64,000 nt of DNA, taken from positions 310,001 to 374,000 of the forward strand of contig NZ_JASJPW010000002.1 of NCBI RefSeq assembly GCF_030052995.1. The letters are read 5' to 3'. Below are positions 8,075 to 20,207 of the stretch, one piece after another. Within the stretch, counting starts at the first letter, position 1. Each line of letters begins with the position of its first letter. Both the position numbers and the translations under genes were made by a program. The notes beneath the pieces were generated by a model that saw nothing but the letters and a program-made list of their open reading frames with translations, had not been told where the DNA came from and ran no database searches. This DNA is from Gemmobacter sp. 24YEA27 (lineage in GTDB: Bacteria > Pseudomonadota > Alphaproteobacteria > Rhodobacterales > Rhodobacteraceae).

Positions 8075-9571
8075 ATGTCTCTCAGTCTCACGCTGGCTCA
8101 GCCCGGCAGCAGTGAACCGTCGCAACAGGACGGGGTGATTGTGCTTTTGCGCAATGGCAAGGGCGCTCTGGGCCCGAAAGCGGCCGCGCTGGATGCCGCG
8201 ACCGGAGGGGCGATCAGCCGCGCGGCGCTGGCGCCGCGCTTTACCGGCAAGGCCGGGGACTGCATTGACCTGCTGGCGCCGCAGGGGCTGAAAGCGCGCC
8301 GGGTGGTGGTGCTGGATCTCGGGCCGGCGGATCAGCTTACGAGCCTGGTTGCCAGCCGCGCGGGCTCGGCGCTTGCGAAACATCTCGAGACCGAGGCAGA
8401 GACGGCCGCGCTGATGCTGTTTGAAACAGCACCCGCTGCCCTGGATGATGCCGGGGTTCTGGCGCAGATCCTGCTGGGGATGCGGCTTCGCAATTACCGC
8501 TTTGAACTGATGGCGAAGACGGAAAAGCCCTTTGATCTGGCGCTGTCCGTCGAGGCGGAGGACAGCCCTGCGCTGACCCGCAGCACGGCCCAGGCCGAAG
8601 GCGTCTGCCTGGCCCGCAGCCTGGTGAATTATCCGGCGAGCCATCTGAACCCGGACAATTTCGCCGATTTCCTTGGCCCGCTGTGCGAGGCCGGGATCGG
8701 GGTCGAAGTGCTGGAACAGGCCGATCTGGAGCGGCTTGGCATGGGGGCGGTGCTGGCGGTCGGCAATGGCTCGGCCCGCCCGCCGCGGGTGATCGTGCTG
8801 ACATGGGCGGGCGCGGAAGGTCAGCCGCTCGCGCTGGTGGGCAAGGGCATGTGTTTTGATGCGGGCGGACTTTGCATCAAGACCGGGCCGCAGATGTTCT
8901 CTATGAAAGGGGATATGGGCGGGGCGGCGGCTGTGATCGGCACCATGCTGGCGCTGGCGCGGCAGAAGGCGGCGGTGCATGTGGTCGGCGTGCTGGGCGT
9001 GGCGGAAAACATGCTCTCGGGCTCGTCCTACAAACCGGGCGATGTGGTCACCACCATGTCGGGCCGCACGGTCGAGGTGTTTGACACCGATTGCGAAGGC
9101 CGGATGGTGCTGGCCGATGTGCTGCATTACACCGCGACCCGGTTCAGCCCGACGGCCATCGTTGATCTCGCGACCCTGACCTATTCGGTGATGCGCGGCC
9201 TTGGCCATGTCTTTGCCGGGCTTTTTGCCACCCATGACGGATTGGCCGATCCGCTGCTGGCCGCCGGCGAGACGGTGGGCGAGCGGTTCTGGCGGCTGCC
9301 TCTCGACCCGGCCTATGATGAGAGCCTCGTCTCACCGATTGCAGATCTGCGCCAGCATGGCCGTGATCTGGAGGATGGCGATGCCCCGGTCGCGGCTGCC
9401 TTCCTGAAGCATTTCGCGGAAGGGGTGCCCTATGTCCATCTCGACATCGCCGGCAAAGAGCTGATCGACGAGGACCGTCTGCATGCGCGGGCGGGCGGGG
9501 CCGGGTTCGGGGTGCAATTGCTGGAGGAATGGATTTCTTCCGGCGCGGCCGCACGGTTTACGGCTGGCTGA
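8075..9571 (+). CDS. pepA: Leucyl aminopeptidase, M17 family
   Basis: 498-residue cytosolic dimetal aminopeptidase that removes N-terminal residues from peptides. The catalytic C-terminal half shows GKGMCFDAGG, the lysine in LCIKTG, KGDMGG, and DTDCEGRMVLADVL, the family signature usually written NTDAEGR with Asn and Ala replaced by Asp and Cys. All predicted metal ligands (Lys, three Asp, Glu) and the active-site Lys and Arg are kept. Length is normal for PepA. Its position opposite a peptide importer and two further peptidase-like genes fits peptide catabolism. Confidence 0.93.
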   Translation: MSLSLTLAQPGSSEPSQQDGVIVLLRNGKGALGPKAAALDAATGGAISRAALAPRFTGKAGDCIDLLAPQGLKARRVVVLDLGPADQLTSLVASRAGSALAKHLETEAETAALMLFETAPAALDDAGVLAQILLGMRLRNYRFELMAKTEKPFDLALSVEAEDSPALTRSTAQAEGVCLARSLVNYPASHLNPDNFADFLGPLCEAGIGVEVLEQADLERLGMGAVLAVGNGSARPPRVIVLTWAGAEGQPLALVGKGMCFDAGGLCIKTGPQMFSMKGDMGGAAAVIGTMLALARQKAAVHVVGVLGVAENMLSGSSYKPGDVVTTMSGRTVEVFDTDCEGRMVLADVLHYTATRFSPTAIVDLATLTYSVMRGLGHVFAGLFATHDGLADPLLAAGETVGERFWRLPLDPAYDESLVSPIADLRQHGRDLEDGDAPVAAAFLKHFAEGVPYVHLDIAGKELIDEDRLHARAGGAGFGVQLLEEWISSGAAARFTAG

Positions 9572-9586
9572 GCGTCTGGCAGACAT

Positions 9587-9611
9587 CCGGAGGGGTTTTG
9601 CACCCCTCCGG
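9587..9611. terminator. Stem-loop between convergent genes with Rhodobacterales-type tail
   Basis: CCGGAGGGG (9587-9595), a seven-base loop TTTTGCA, then CCCCTCCGG (9603-9611): a perfect nine-pair stem located 15 bases after pepA and 63 bases from the convergent ABC gene, so it can serve both. It is followed by CCCCGCAGAGTATTTGGGTC, which resembles an intergenic element I associate with Rhodobacteraceae genomes. Confidence 0.8.
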
Positions 9612-9674
9612 ACCTCCCCGCAGAGTATTTGGGTCAAGAGGAAAGGACGGAACGGGAGGGGGCGAAGCCCTCTG

Positions 9675-12475
<2,801 letters not shown>

Positions 12476-12476
12476 C

Positions 12477-13517
12477 TCAGCGCCCCCTTGCAGATTTCGG
12501 GTCGAGCACGTCGCGAAGCACATCCCCGAAGAGGTTCAGGAGAAGCACAGTGACCATGATCGCGAGACCCGGCGCCAGCGAGACCCAGGGCCGCGAATAC
12601 AATAGCGTCTGGCCGTCCTGAAGGATCGTCCCCCAGCTGGCATTCGGCGGCTGCACCCCCACCGACAGAAAGGAGAGCGAGCTTTCCGTGACGATGTTCA
12701 GCGCCATCAGCATCGGAGCAAAAACGATCAGCGTGGTCGAGACATTGGGCAGGATATGGCGCAGCAGGATCTTCCAGCGGCGGATGCCAAGCCCGCGCGC
12801 CGCCATGATGAATTCGGACTGGTTGATCGCCATGACGCGGCCGCGAATGGGGCGGGCGACATAGGGCACATAGACGAGGCCGATGATCAGGATGGGCACG
12901 ATCAGACTGCCCGAGGATATCTCGAACGGCCCGAGCGCGAAACTTTTGCCGATCATCACGATAGAAAGCGAGATCGCCAGCAGATAGACCGGAAAGGCCC
13001 AGATCATGTCGATCAGGTTCGACAGAACACCATCAACCAAGCCGCCCGAATAGCCGGCGGCAATCCCGATAATCGCGGCGAAGAACAGGCAGATCAGCGT
13101 CGAGGCGCCGGCGATCAGCAGCGAATTGCGGCCCCCATAAAGCATCCGCGCCGCGACATCGCGGCCCTGCCCATCGGCGCCCAGCATATATTGCGGCCCC
13201 CAGGTCGGCCCAATGGGCGTGACGCCAAGGCCAAGGCCCTCGGTCGATTGCTGCATCACAGGCGTGGGCTTGCCGTCGATTTTGATCTTTGCAGACAGGC
13301 CCGAGCGGAACGGATCCGTCCCCGAAACATGTTTCGCATAGACCGGCGCGAGCAAAGTCGCGACCACGATCAGCAGCAGGAGCCCCGCGGAAATCATGGC
13401 GGTCGGGCTGGCGATCAGCCCCTGGAAGACCCGCTTCCAGGGACCGCGCCGCGCACCCGTCTCCTCCCCGGCGGCTGCCGCCGGGGAAAGAGCGTGACTG
13501 TCGGTTTCAGGCAACAT
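12477..13517 (-). CDS. Peptide ABC transporter permease (DppC-like)
   Basis: 346 residues with a cytoplasmic N-terminal tail of about 35 residues, then a first helix, a periplasmic domain near 60-130 ending in MLGADGQGRDVAARMLYGGR, a conserved entry to the permease core of DppC proteins, and five more helices with the coupling loop AARGLGIRRWKILLRHILPN. It lies nine bases after the binding-protein gene and one base before the DppB-like permease. Confidence 0.92.
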   Translation of the reverse strand: MLPETDSHALSPAAAAGEETGARRGPWKRVFQGLIASPTAMISAGLLLLIVVATLLAPVYAKHVSGTDPFRSGLSAKIKIDGKPTPVMQQSTEGLGLGVTPIGPTWGPQYMLGADGQGRDVAARMLYGGRNSLLIAGASTLICLFFAAIIGIAAGYSGGLVDGVLSNLIDMIWAFPVYLLAISLSIVMIGKSFALGPFEISSGSLIVPILIIGLVYVPYVARPIRGRVMAINQSEFIMAARGLGIRRWKILLRHILPNVSTTLIVFAPMLMALNIVTESSLSFLSVGVQPPNASWGTILQDGQTLLYSRPWVSLAPGLAIMVTVLLLNLFGDVLRDVLDPKSARGR

Positions 13518-13526
13518 CGCGAGAGG

Positions 13527-15206
13527 TCACTGAACCCAGGCGGTGCCGACCAGCCAATGGAACTGGCTGGTGAACTCGTAATTGCCAACACGGGCCGAGA
13601 TCAGGTCGACATCTTTCGGGGTGAACATCGGGATCGCCGGCGCGAGCTTCATGAAGTCATAGTCGATATCGCCCCATTCCTTCAGCGCGGCCTCGTGATC
13701 GGTCGAACCAAGCGCCATCGCCGCTTTCATACGGTCATCAAGGCCCTTATCGCAGATCCCCGACATATTGACCGAGCTGTCCGAACCCGGCGTGAAGCTG
13801 TCACAGCCAAAGAGCACATTCAGGAAGTTCGAGGGTGCCGGGTAATCCTGGTACCATTGCGAGACCGAGATCTGCACATTGTTATTGGTGTTCTGGATAT
13901 AGGTGAACTGGATATCGCCCGAGATCGACTGCACGGTGGCGTCATAGCCCAGATCGGTCAGCACGGTCTGCAGATAGGTGCCGACACCGCGCGAGGTCAC
14001 GGAATCGTCCGTCACCACGGTGACTTTCTGACCCTTGGTGCCCGAAGCCTCGACCAGCTCAAGCGCCTTATCCATATCGGGGGCAGACCAGAACTCGCCC
14101 GGATCGGCGGTATAGTCGCAGCGGTCGACATGGCCGGGCATATCCGGCGGCAGGATGGTGCAGACGGGGGTCGCCAGTGCCGGGCCGCCGAAGATCGAGA
14201 CCAGCGCATCGCGGTCAACCGCGTAATTGATCGCCTGACGGGCCTCGAGGCTGTTGAAAGGCGCGATATTGACGTTCAGCGGCGCATACCACCATGCCAC
14301 CAGCGGCGAGACGCGCAGCTGATCGGGATGCGAAACGCTGAGTTCCGCCAGACGGTCGGTCGGGACCGGCTCATACATGAAATCGGCCTGGCCATTCAGG
14401 ATCGCATTGACCGCAGCCTCTTCGGTGCCGCCGAATGTGTATTCGATCCGGTCAACATAGCCTTTGGGCTGTGCCTCTTTGCTCCATTCCTGGAAATGCG
14501 GATTGCGCACCATGATCAGCGAGGCATTCGGGTCATAGCTTTCGAACGCATAGGTGCCGGTGCCGGGGATCGGCTCATTGCCGGCATCTTTCATGATCGT
14601 GTCGGCGGGCACGATCGAGGCATGCGGCACGGCGATCTTGTAGAGGAACTCGGCATCCGGGGCGACGAGGTTGATGGTGATGGTATTGGTCGCAGCATCC
14701 CCGATCACGCCGCCTTCCAGCGTACAGGTAGCCGCCTCGGCGAGACACTTATCGGCACCGACGATGCCATTATAGAAGCTGCCCGAGGTCGGGCTCGAGA
14801 CTTTGAAGATGCGCTGGAACGAGGCCACGACGTCTTCGACCGTCAGATCCTTGCCATTAGAGAATTTGATCCCCTGGCGCAGCTTGAACGTGTAGGTCTT
14901 GCCGTCATTCGACAGCACCGGCATGTCTTCCGCCAGATCCGGCACCACTTCGGCGCTTTCCGGCCCATTGACCTTTTTGAACGCCATCAGACCATCATGG
15001 GTCCAGATGAACAGCGGCCAGTAACGCGCGGTATAATTGATCATCGGATCAAGGGTGCCCTCGGAGGAAACACCGAGAAGCTTGAGCGTGCCACCGTAAT
15101 GGCTCTCATCGGCGAAGGCCGGCATCGCGGCGCCAAGCGCCAGCGCCGCCGTGCCACACAAAATACCTCCGCGCATCCGCGACATCAGAGACAGCGATTC
15201 ACTCAT
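13527..15206 (-). CDS. Peptide ABC transporter substrate-binding protein (family 5)
   Basis: 559-residue periplasmic binding protein with a Sec-type leader ending near ALGAAMPAFADE. The mature part has SBP_bac_5 features: GGTLKLLG at the start, the hot stretch KTYTFKLRQGIKFSNGKDLT, GTGTYAFESYDPN and RQAINYAVDRDAL. First gene of the transporter part of the operon and followed by permease DppC, DppB and the fused ATPase. In the company of a D-aminopeptidase it may take up D-amino-acid-containing or other short peptides; the ligand is inferred. Confidence 0.92.
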   Translation of the reverse strand: MSESLSLMSRMRGGILCGTAALALGAAMPAFADESHYGGTLKLLGVSSEGTLDPMINYTARYWPLFIWTHDGLMAFKKVNGPESAEVVPDLAEDMPVLSNDGKTYTFKLRQGIKFSNGKDLTVEDVVASFQRIFKVSSPTSGSFYNGIVGADKCLAEAATCTLEGGVIGDAATNTITINLVAPDAEFLYKIAVPHASIVPADTIMKDAGNEPIPGTGTYAFESYDPNASLIMVRNPHFQEWSKEAQPKGYVDRIEYTFGGTEEAAVNAILNGQADFMYEPVPTDRLAELSVSHPDQLRVSPLVAWWYAPLNVNIAPFNSLEARQAINYAVDRDALVSIFGGPALATPVCTILPPDMPGHVDRCDYTADPGEFWSAPDMDKALELVEASGTKGQKVTVVTDDSVTSRGVGTYLQTVLTDLGYDATVQSISGDIQFTYIQNTNNNVQISVSQWYQDYPAPSNFLNVLFGCDSFTPGSDSSVNMSGICDKGLDDRMKAAMALGSTDHEAALKEWGDIDYDFMKLAPAIPMFTPKDVDLISARVGNYEFTSQFHWLVGTAWVQ

Positions 15207-15284
15207 GGTAAGAGACTCCCTCGGGGTGAAATGGCGGTCATTGCCGCCGTGATGGGCCGGCCTTGAGGCCAGAGTTTAACAGGT

Positions 15285-16193
15285 TCAGCGGGCGGCGTCG
15301 CATTCCGCAAGGAAGGCGGCAACCAGAGTTATACAAGCGTCAAATTCCTCGACATGCGGCATATGGCTCGCATTCGGGAAGATATGCCAGCGGGTATCAG
15401 GAATATTCCCGGCGAAGGGTTGAATCGTCGCCGGGGTAGCCTCGTCATAGGCCCCGGATATAAGCAGCACCGGCACGGTGATCCTGTGGACCCGGTCGCT
15501 GACATCCCAGTCTTTCAGGCTGCCGGTGATGTGGAATTCATTCGGGCCGATCATCAGATTATAGACATGCGCATCTGCCGCCATCGCGCGATTGGTGCGC
15601 TGCACCTCATCAGGCGCGGGGTCGAGACGGCAGACATGGCGGGCGTTGAAGGCTTTGGTCGCCCGGGCATAATCGGGGTGATCGGTGGTGCCTGCGGCCT
15701 CGTGCAGGTCAAGAACCGCCCGGATATCAGCCGGCAGATCCGCACGCAGCCGGGCGGTCTCGCTGATCCATATGGGCATCGAGGCCGGGCTGTCGGCAAG
15801 GATCAGCGACACAAGGCCAGGGGGCTGCGTCACGCCAAATTCGGCGCCCAGCATCCCGCCCCAGGACTGGCCAAGCAGATGATAGCGCGAAAGCCCGAGA
15901 TGGGCGATCAGGTTTCTCAGTTCATCCAGGAACAGATCGACCGTCCAGAAATCGGCGCCTTTTTCCGGCAGCCGCGTCGAATTGCCATTGCCGATCTGGT
16001 CATAATGGATGACCGCGCGCCCGGTTTCGGCGATCGCTGCAAAGCTTTCGACATAATCCCAGGTACAGCCCGGTCCGCCATGCGCCACGATCAGCGGCGG
16101 CAGGCCTGAGTCCAGGTCACCGGCGATGCGATACCAGGTTTTATAGGACCCGAAAGCAGCGAAGCCTTCGGTGATTTTTGCGCTTGTATACAT
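15285..16193 (-). CDS. Proline iminopeptidase-family alpha/beta hydrolase
   Basis: 302 residues from ATG 16193 (MYTSAKITEG), preceded by GGAGGGGAACTGGC; the frame is open to 16241. S33-type features: HGGPGCTWDYVES (oxyanion HGGPG), the nucleophile elbow GQSWGGMLG and a late GAYDEATPA plus NASHMPHVEE for the Asp and His. Family members release N-terminal proline or other residues, or hydrolyse amides and lactones. Between D-aminopeptidase and the importer, it probably trims imported peptides. Confidence 0.88.
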   Translation of the reverse strand: MYTSAKITEGFAAFGSYKTWYRIAGDLDSGLPPLIVAHGGPGCTWDYVESFAAIAETGRAVIHYDQIGNGNSTRLPEKGADFWTVDLFLDELRNLIAHLGLSRYHLLGQSWGGMLGAEFGVTQPPGLVSLILADSPASMPIWISETARLRADLPADIRAVLDLHEAAGTTDHPDYARATKAFNARHVCRLDPAPDEVQRTNRAMAADAHVYNLMIGPNEFHITGSLKDWDVSDRVHRITVPVLLISGAYDEATPATIQPFAGNIPDTRWHIFPNASHMPHVEEFDACITLVAAFLAECDAAR

Positions 16194-16243
16194 GCCAGTT
16201 CCCCTCCGGTTATCCCGGAAAATCCCCTTCAGCCCTGCCAAAT

Positions 16244-17806
16244 TCAGTCATGGCGGACATAATCGAGCCCCCGCGCCAGCCAGCAGCCAAGACCAAGCCC
16301 CGTCACCCGACCCGAAGCGTCGCGCCTGACCTGAAGCGTCCAGTCGCCCGGCGCCGGCGCATCCATCGCGCGCCTAGTGCGGATAAGCCAGGTATCGGGG
16401 CCGGCGGCCAGAACCGGCTCCATTCGCCCCGCGCCAAGCCGGCCGGAAAAGAGGGCAAAGACCGCCCCGTCCCGCGCCTCGAGCCGCAGCGAAGTGCCGG
16501 TTTCCGCACAATGATACTGCCCCGCAATCTCTGCGCCATCGGCCGTTTCAAGCGGCGCAAGCGGCACCAGCAGAGTGTCGATATTGTCGCGCAACCGGCG
16601 CATATGCAGCCGGTCACCCTGACGTTCCAGCCGCACCTCATCCGAGGCGAGGACGCCCGGCGCGGCCTGGTACAGGGTCTCGGGCCCGGTGGCGAAACGC
16701 AGCTTCACCGCCGTAGCCGCCGGTTCCAGCCGCGCGATCAGCCCGGTCCCGGGGCAAAGCCACTGGCTCTCCCAGCCGGGTTCAACCGGCTGCGGCGCGG
16801 GGTCGGCCTGACCAAGCGCCGCACGCATCAGAAAGAGCGCCGCATCATGGGCCGAAGCCTCGTGGTTGAACATCACCACCACCGAGATCCGCGCCTCAGC
16901 CGCATGGAAGCGCTGTGCCCGAAAGCCCCGGAGCGCGCCGCCATGACCGGTCAGCGCCACGCCGCCAAGCGTCTCATGCACGAGGCCAAAACTGTAAAAT
17001 GCGGGATTGCCATCGCTGAACGCGACCGGCGCCGAGAGGCGGCGATAGATGCCGTTTTCGTCGTCACGCGTCGCGTCGATCCAGGCCTCATAGGCCAGCA
17101 TATCATCAAGCGAAGCCGAGATCCCGGCATCCCCCACCCAGAAAATTCCATTGTCCGCCGGGAAAAACCCGGTCGAATCAGTGCCTTCATAGCCGGTGAC
17201 ACCGTCTTCGGGCTGCCTCGTGTCAGAGGTCAGCGTCGCGGTTTTCATCCCTGCCGGCCCCCAGATATGCTGATGATACAGATCAATCAGCGCACGACCA
17301 TTCGCCTTGCGGATCAGTTCGGGCAAGAGGCGGAAATTGCAGTTGCAATAGGAATAGCCGGTCCCGGGCGCGAAATGGCCCTGGCGGATCGCGGCGACCA
17401 TCGGCACTGCCTCATCCTCCGGGAAGACCTGCTCGGCGGTCGCGCCCTCGACCACTGTCATCGCCCAGTAATCGCGCAGACCCGACTGGTTGTGACACAT
17501 CTGGCGGACCAGCGGGCGCGGGCTTTCCAGCCCCGGAAGGAAGTCCGGCAGCACGGCGTCCAGCGCCTCGGGCCCGCCGAATTCCGCGAGCACCGCGCCA
17601 CAGGTGAATTGTTTCGAGATCGAACAGATCGGCAGGCGTGTCGCCCGCGTCATGGGCTGATGGCGGTCCAGACTGGCATATCCCCAGGCCCGCGCGGCCA
17701 CCTCGCGCCCGTCCTGCAAGACAACCGCAACGCCCCCCGGCCCCGCAAAACGGCGCGGCAGCAGATCGAGGGCTTTTGCAAGCGGGAGGGGAGAGGTGCT
17801 GGTCAT
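16244..17806 (-). CDS. dap: D-aminopeptidase (penicillin-recognising serine hydrolase)
   Basis: 520 residues, the same length as Ochrobactrum anthropi D-aminopeptidase DAP. The catalytic Ser and Lys of the SxxK motif (SISK) fall at residues 62 and 65 and the Tyr of YCN at 153, matching the numbering known for DAP; HGG follows near 286. The N-terminal domain is beta-lactamase class C-like and the C-terminal 190 residues make the lipocalin-like domains. DAP removes N-terminal D-residues from peptides. First gene of a six-gene minus-strand peptide-use operon. Confidence 0.9.
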   Translation of the reverse strand: MTSTSPLPLAKALDLLPRRFAGPGGVAVVLQDGREVAARAWGYASLDRHQPMTRATRLPICSISKQFTCGAVLAEFGGPEALDAVLPDFLPGLESPRPLVRQMCHNQSGLRDYWAMTVVEGATAEQVFPEDEAVPMVAAIRQGHFAPGTGYSYCNCNFRLLPELIRKANGRALIDLYHQHIWGPAGMKTATLTSDTRQPEDGVTGYEGTDSTGFFPADNGIFWVGDAGISASLDDMLAYEAWIDATRDDENGIYRRLSAPVAFSDGNPAFYSFGLVHETLGGVALTGHGGALRGFRAQRFHAAEARISVVVMFNHEASAHDAALFLMRAALGQADPAPQPVEPGWESQWLCPGTGLIARLEPAATAVKLRFATGPETLYQAAPGVLASDEVRLERQGDRLHMRRLRDNIDTLLVPLAPLETADGAEIAGQYHCAETGTSLRLEARDGAVFALFSGRLGAGRMEPVLAAGPDTWLIRTRRAMDAPAPGDWTLQVRRDASGRVTGLGLGCWLARGLDYVRHD

Positions 17807-18008
17807 GATCCGCGCATCTATTGCCGGAAACCGGCAGAGTTCAAGAGGGTGACTGCCGCCCTCCCGGTGCCCGAAGAGAAGGTTACGGCATCTCCTGCGA
17901 CCAGGGAGAAATCGGCCATTGCCGAAATTGGATAGTCAGAGCCGGAGGAGAGGCGAATAGTGGCCGGATCAAAATCAAAAAACTCGCATCCAACAGGGAA
18001 ACATCACC
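17807..18008. promoter_or_regulatory. Divergent promoter region, peptide operon / LIV-type operon
   Basis: 202 bases between divergent starts. AGGGAAACATCACC precedes the rightward ATG. No regulator gene is next to it and I see no convincing long palindrome. Confidence 0.35.
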
Positions 18009-19232
18009 ATGAGGAAAACCTCTCCGCCACTGCTGATGAATCGCCGCCGCCTGCTGACCACCGGCGCCGTTGCTCTGGCCGCACCGGCGATTCTTCCGCG
18101 CAGCGCCTTCAGCCAGCCCCATAAGACCATTAAAATCGGCGGTGCGGTGCCGCTTTCCGGTCCGGTCGCCTATTGGGGCCACTCGACCGCCCAGGGCTTT
18201 ACCGACGGGGCGGCCGTGATCAATGCCGCCGGCGGCGTCATGATCAATGGCGAGCCACATATGCTTGAGGTCATCGACTATGACACCAAGGGCGAGGTCG
18301 CCGACAGCCGCGCCGCCACCCTGCGCCTCGTCGAGCAGGACAAGGTGAAATATGTCTACAGCCAGGCTGCGGCCTCGACCGTCGGCATGTTGCAGGTGAC
18401 CGAACCCGCCGGCGTTTTGTCGATTGTCGCCTGCTGGGGCTATCTTGAGCTTTTCGGCAAGGACTACCCGCTGCATTTCCGTGCCGAGATGTCGGATTAT
18501 GAACAAGGCTTTGCCTATCTCCCCTTCATGCAGGAAAAATACGGCAAGGACGCACTGAAGACGGCCGCTTTCATTGGCCCGAATGACCAGGACGGCACCG
18601 ATTGCCATGCCTCTTACAAGCGGCTGATGGATTATTACGGCATCACCCAGAAATCGGCCGAATTCTACAATTGGGAAGACACCGATTTCTATCCCATCGT
18701 CGCGAAGACCATTTCCGACCGGCCCGATTTTATCGTGACCTCGCCCTCGCCCCCCGGCATCACCGCCTCGATCGTCAAGGCGGCGCGCGAGCTGGGCTAT
18801 ACCGGCCCGATCTCGTCACCGGCCGCGTCCGAGACCACGACGATCCTTGAGGTTGCGGGCGAACATGCCGACGGCGTCGTGCTGCCGGTGACCAATGTCT
18901 CGCCTTCGACCGACACACAGAAAGCCATCGAAAAGCGCTTTATGGACCGCTTTGGCACCTTTAACGCGCTGGCAGGCAACTATTCCTGGTGGATCTATTC
19001 GCTGAAAGCGGCATGGGAGATGGCGGGCACCGCCGAAGACACCAAGGCCGTCGCCGAGGCCCTGGCACAGGTGCAGCTGGATGACACCTATGTCGGCCAT
19101 GTGAAATGGGGCGGCGAGAAGTCTTTCGGGGTGGCGCGCCAGGGCATTTACGACTGTTACACCACCACCATCGATAAGGGTGTGGCCCAGGTCGAAGACG
19201 TGCGTTTCCCCGCCCTTCCCGACGATTACTGA
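18009..19232 (+). CDS. Branched-chain/amide-type ABC transporter substrate-binding protein
   Basis: 407 residues. The leader has a twin-arginine region (MNRRRLLTTGAVALAAPA), so Tat export is likely. The mature protein starts IKIGGAVPLSGPVAYWG, the Leu/Ile/Val-type fold used for amino acids, amides, urea and aromatic acids. It heads a complete HAAT importer (two permeases, two ATPases) and is separated from the first permease by a strong stem-loop, which usually leaves the binding protein in excess. The ligand cannot be read from sequence; the next genes suggest an amine or amino-alcohol. Confidence 0.9.
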   Translation: MRKTSPPLLMNRRRLLTTGAVALAAPAILPRSAFSQPHKTIKIGGAVPLSGPVAYWGHSTAQGFTDGAAVINAAGGVMINGEPHMLEVIDYDTKGEVADSRAATLRLVEQDKVKYVYSQAAASTVGMLQVTEPAGVLSIVACWGYLELFGKDYPLHFRAEMSDYEQGFAYLPFMQEKYGKDALKTAAFIGPNDQDGTDCHASYKRLMDYYGITQKSAEFYNWEDTDFYPIVAKTISDRPDFIVTSPSPPGITASIVKAARELGYTGPISSPAASETTTILEVAGEHADGVVLPVTNVSPSTDTQKAIEKRFMDRFGTFNALAGNYSWWIYSLKAAWEMAGTAEDTKAVAEALAQVQLDDTYVGHVKWGGEKSFGVARQGIYDCYTTTIDKGVAQVEDVRFPALPDDY

Positions 19233-19249
19233 TCATTCAGGCAATGCTG

Positions 19250-19273
19250 CCGGCCCGGGGTGATCCGGGCCGG
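19250..19273 (+). terminator. Intercistronic stem-loop after binding-protein gene
   Basis: CCGGCCCGG (19250-19258), loop GGTGAT, CCGGGCCGG (19265-19273): perfect nine-pair stem with no U-tract. Placed 18 bases after the binding-protein stop and before the permease, it probably stabilises the upstream mRNA or attenuates read-through. Confidence 0.75.
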
Positions 19274-19333
19274 TAAAGGCGGCAGGCGCGGTCTGTCGTC
19301 TGTATTCTGTGCGGCCTCCGGAGTATTCCACGC

Positions 19334-20197
19334 ATGAGCGACTTTCTGCAAATGGGCCTGACCGGCCTGAGCCTTGGCCTGATGTATGCGCTGATCGCCA
19401 TCGGGTTGACGCTGATTTTCGGGGTGATGCGCATCATCCAATATGCGCATGGCGAGATGTTCATGCTGGGCGCCTTTGCCCTGTATTACTGGCATGCAGA
19501 GCTGGGCCTGCCCTATTGGGCCGGGGTGGCCTTTTCGGCCGGGCTGATTTTCTGCCTTGGCGCGGTCTTGCAGGTGGTGCTGTTCAAGCCCTTGCAGGGT
19601 AAGAACATTCTCTACTCGCTCGCGGTCTCTCTGGGACTGGTTCTGATCATCTCAGGCTCGGGTCAGCTCCTGTTCGGGACCACGACCAAGGGCATTCCCT
19701 CTGCTGTTTCCGGCGGCATGCTGATCGGCGGCGCCTATCTGTCCTATGAGCGGATCGTGATTTCGGCGGTTTCCATCGGGCTGATCATCGCGCTCTGGGC
19801 CTTCCTGCGCCACTCGGTCACCGGCTTTGCCATCCGCGCCGTGGCCGAAGACCCGCAGACCGCCGCATTGCAGGGGATCCGCACCGACCGTGTCCACTGG
19901 ATCGCCTTTGGCATCGGATCGGCCATGGCGGCGATTGCCGGCTGTATGATGGGCACGCTTCTGTCGATCGTGCCGACCATGGGCTTTCTGGCCACGATCA
20001 AGGCCTTCATGATCGTGATCATGGGGGGGCTGGGCTCGGTGATCGGGGCCCTGGTCGGAGGCCTGATCCTCGGGATGATCGACTCGGTGATCACCACCAC
20101 AATCTCGGGCGATATCGCGATCATCCTGAGCTTCGTGGTGATCTTCCTGATCCTTGTCTTCCGGCCCTCGGGTCTCTTTGGCCAGAACTGGGACTGA
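19334..20197 (+). CDS. Branched-chain-type ABC permease (LivH-like)
   Basis: 287 residues and about eight hydrophobic helices. LGLMYALIAIGLTLIFGVMR at the N-terminus and the conserved GLGSVIGALVGGLILG near the C-terminus are LivH hallmarks. Second gene of the HAAT importer, separated from the binding protein by about 100 bases with a stem-loop. Confidence 0.92.
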   Translation: MSDFLQMGLTGLSLGLMYALIAIGLTLIFGVMRIIQYAHGEMFMLGAFALYYWHAELGLPYWAGVAFSAGLIFCLGAVLQVVLFKPLQGKNILYSLAVSLGLVLIISGSGQLLFGTTTKGIPSAVSGGMLIGGAYLSYERIVISAVSIGLIIALWAFLRHSVTGFAIRAVAEDPQTAALQGIRTDRVHWIAFGIGSAMAAIAGCMMGTLLSIVPTMGFLATIKAFMIVIMGGLGSVIGALVGGLILGMIDSVITTTISGDIAIILSFVVIFLILVFRPSGLFGQNWD

Positions 20198-20207
20198 GGG
20201 GGCGATC

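Noticed and set aside
12756..15266. 836-residue open frame antisense to the permease and receptor genes
   Set aside because: Arg/His/Gln/Asp-rich shadow of real genes in GC-rich DNA; no domains and no ribosome site.
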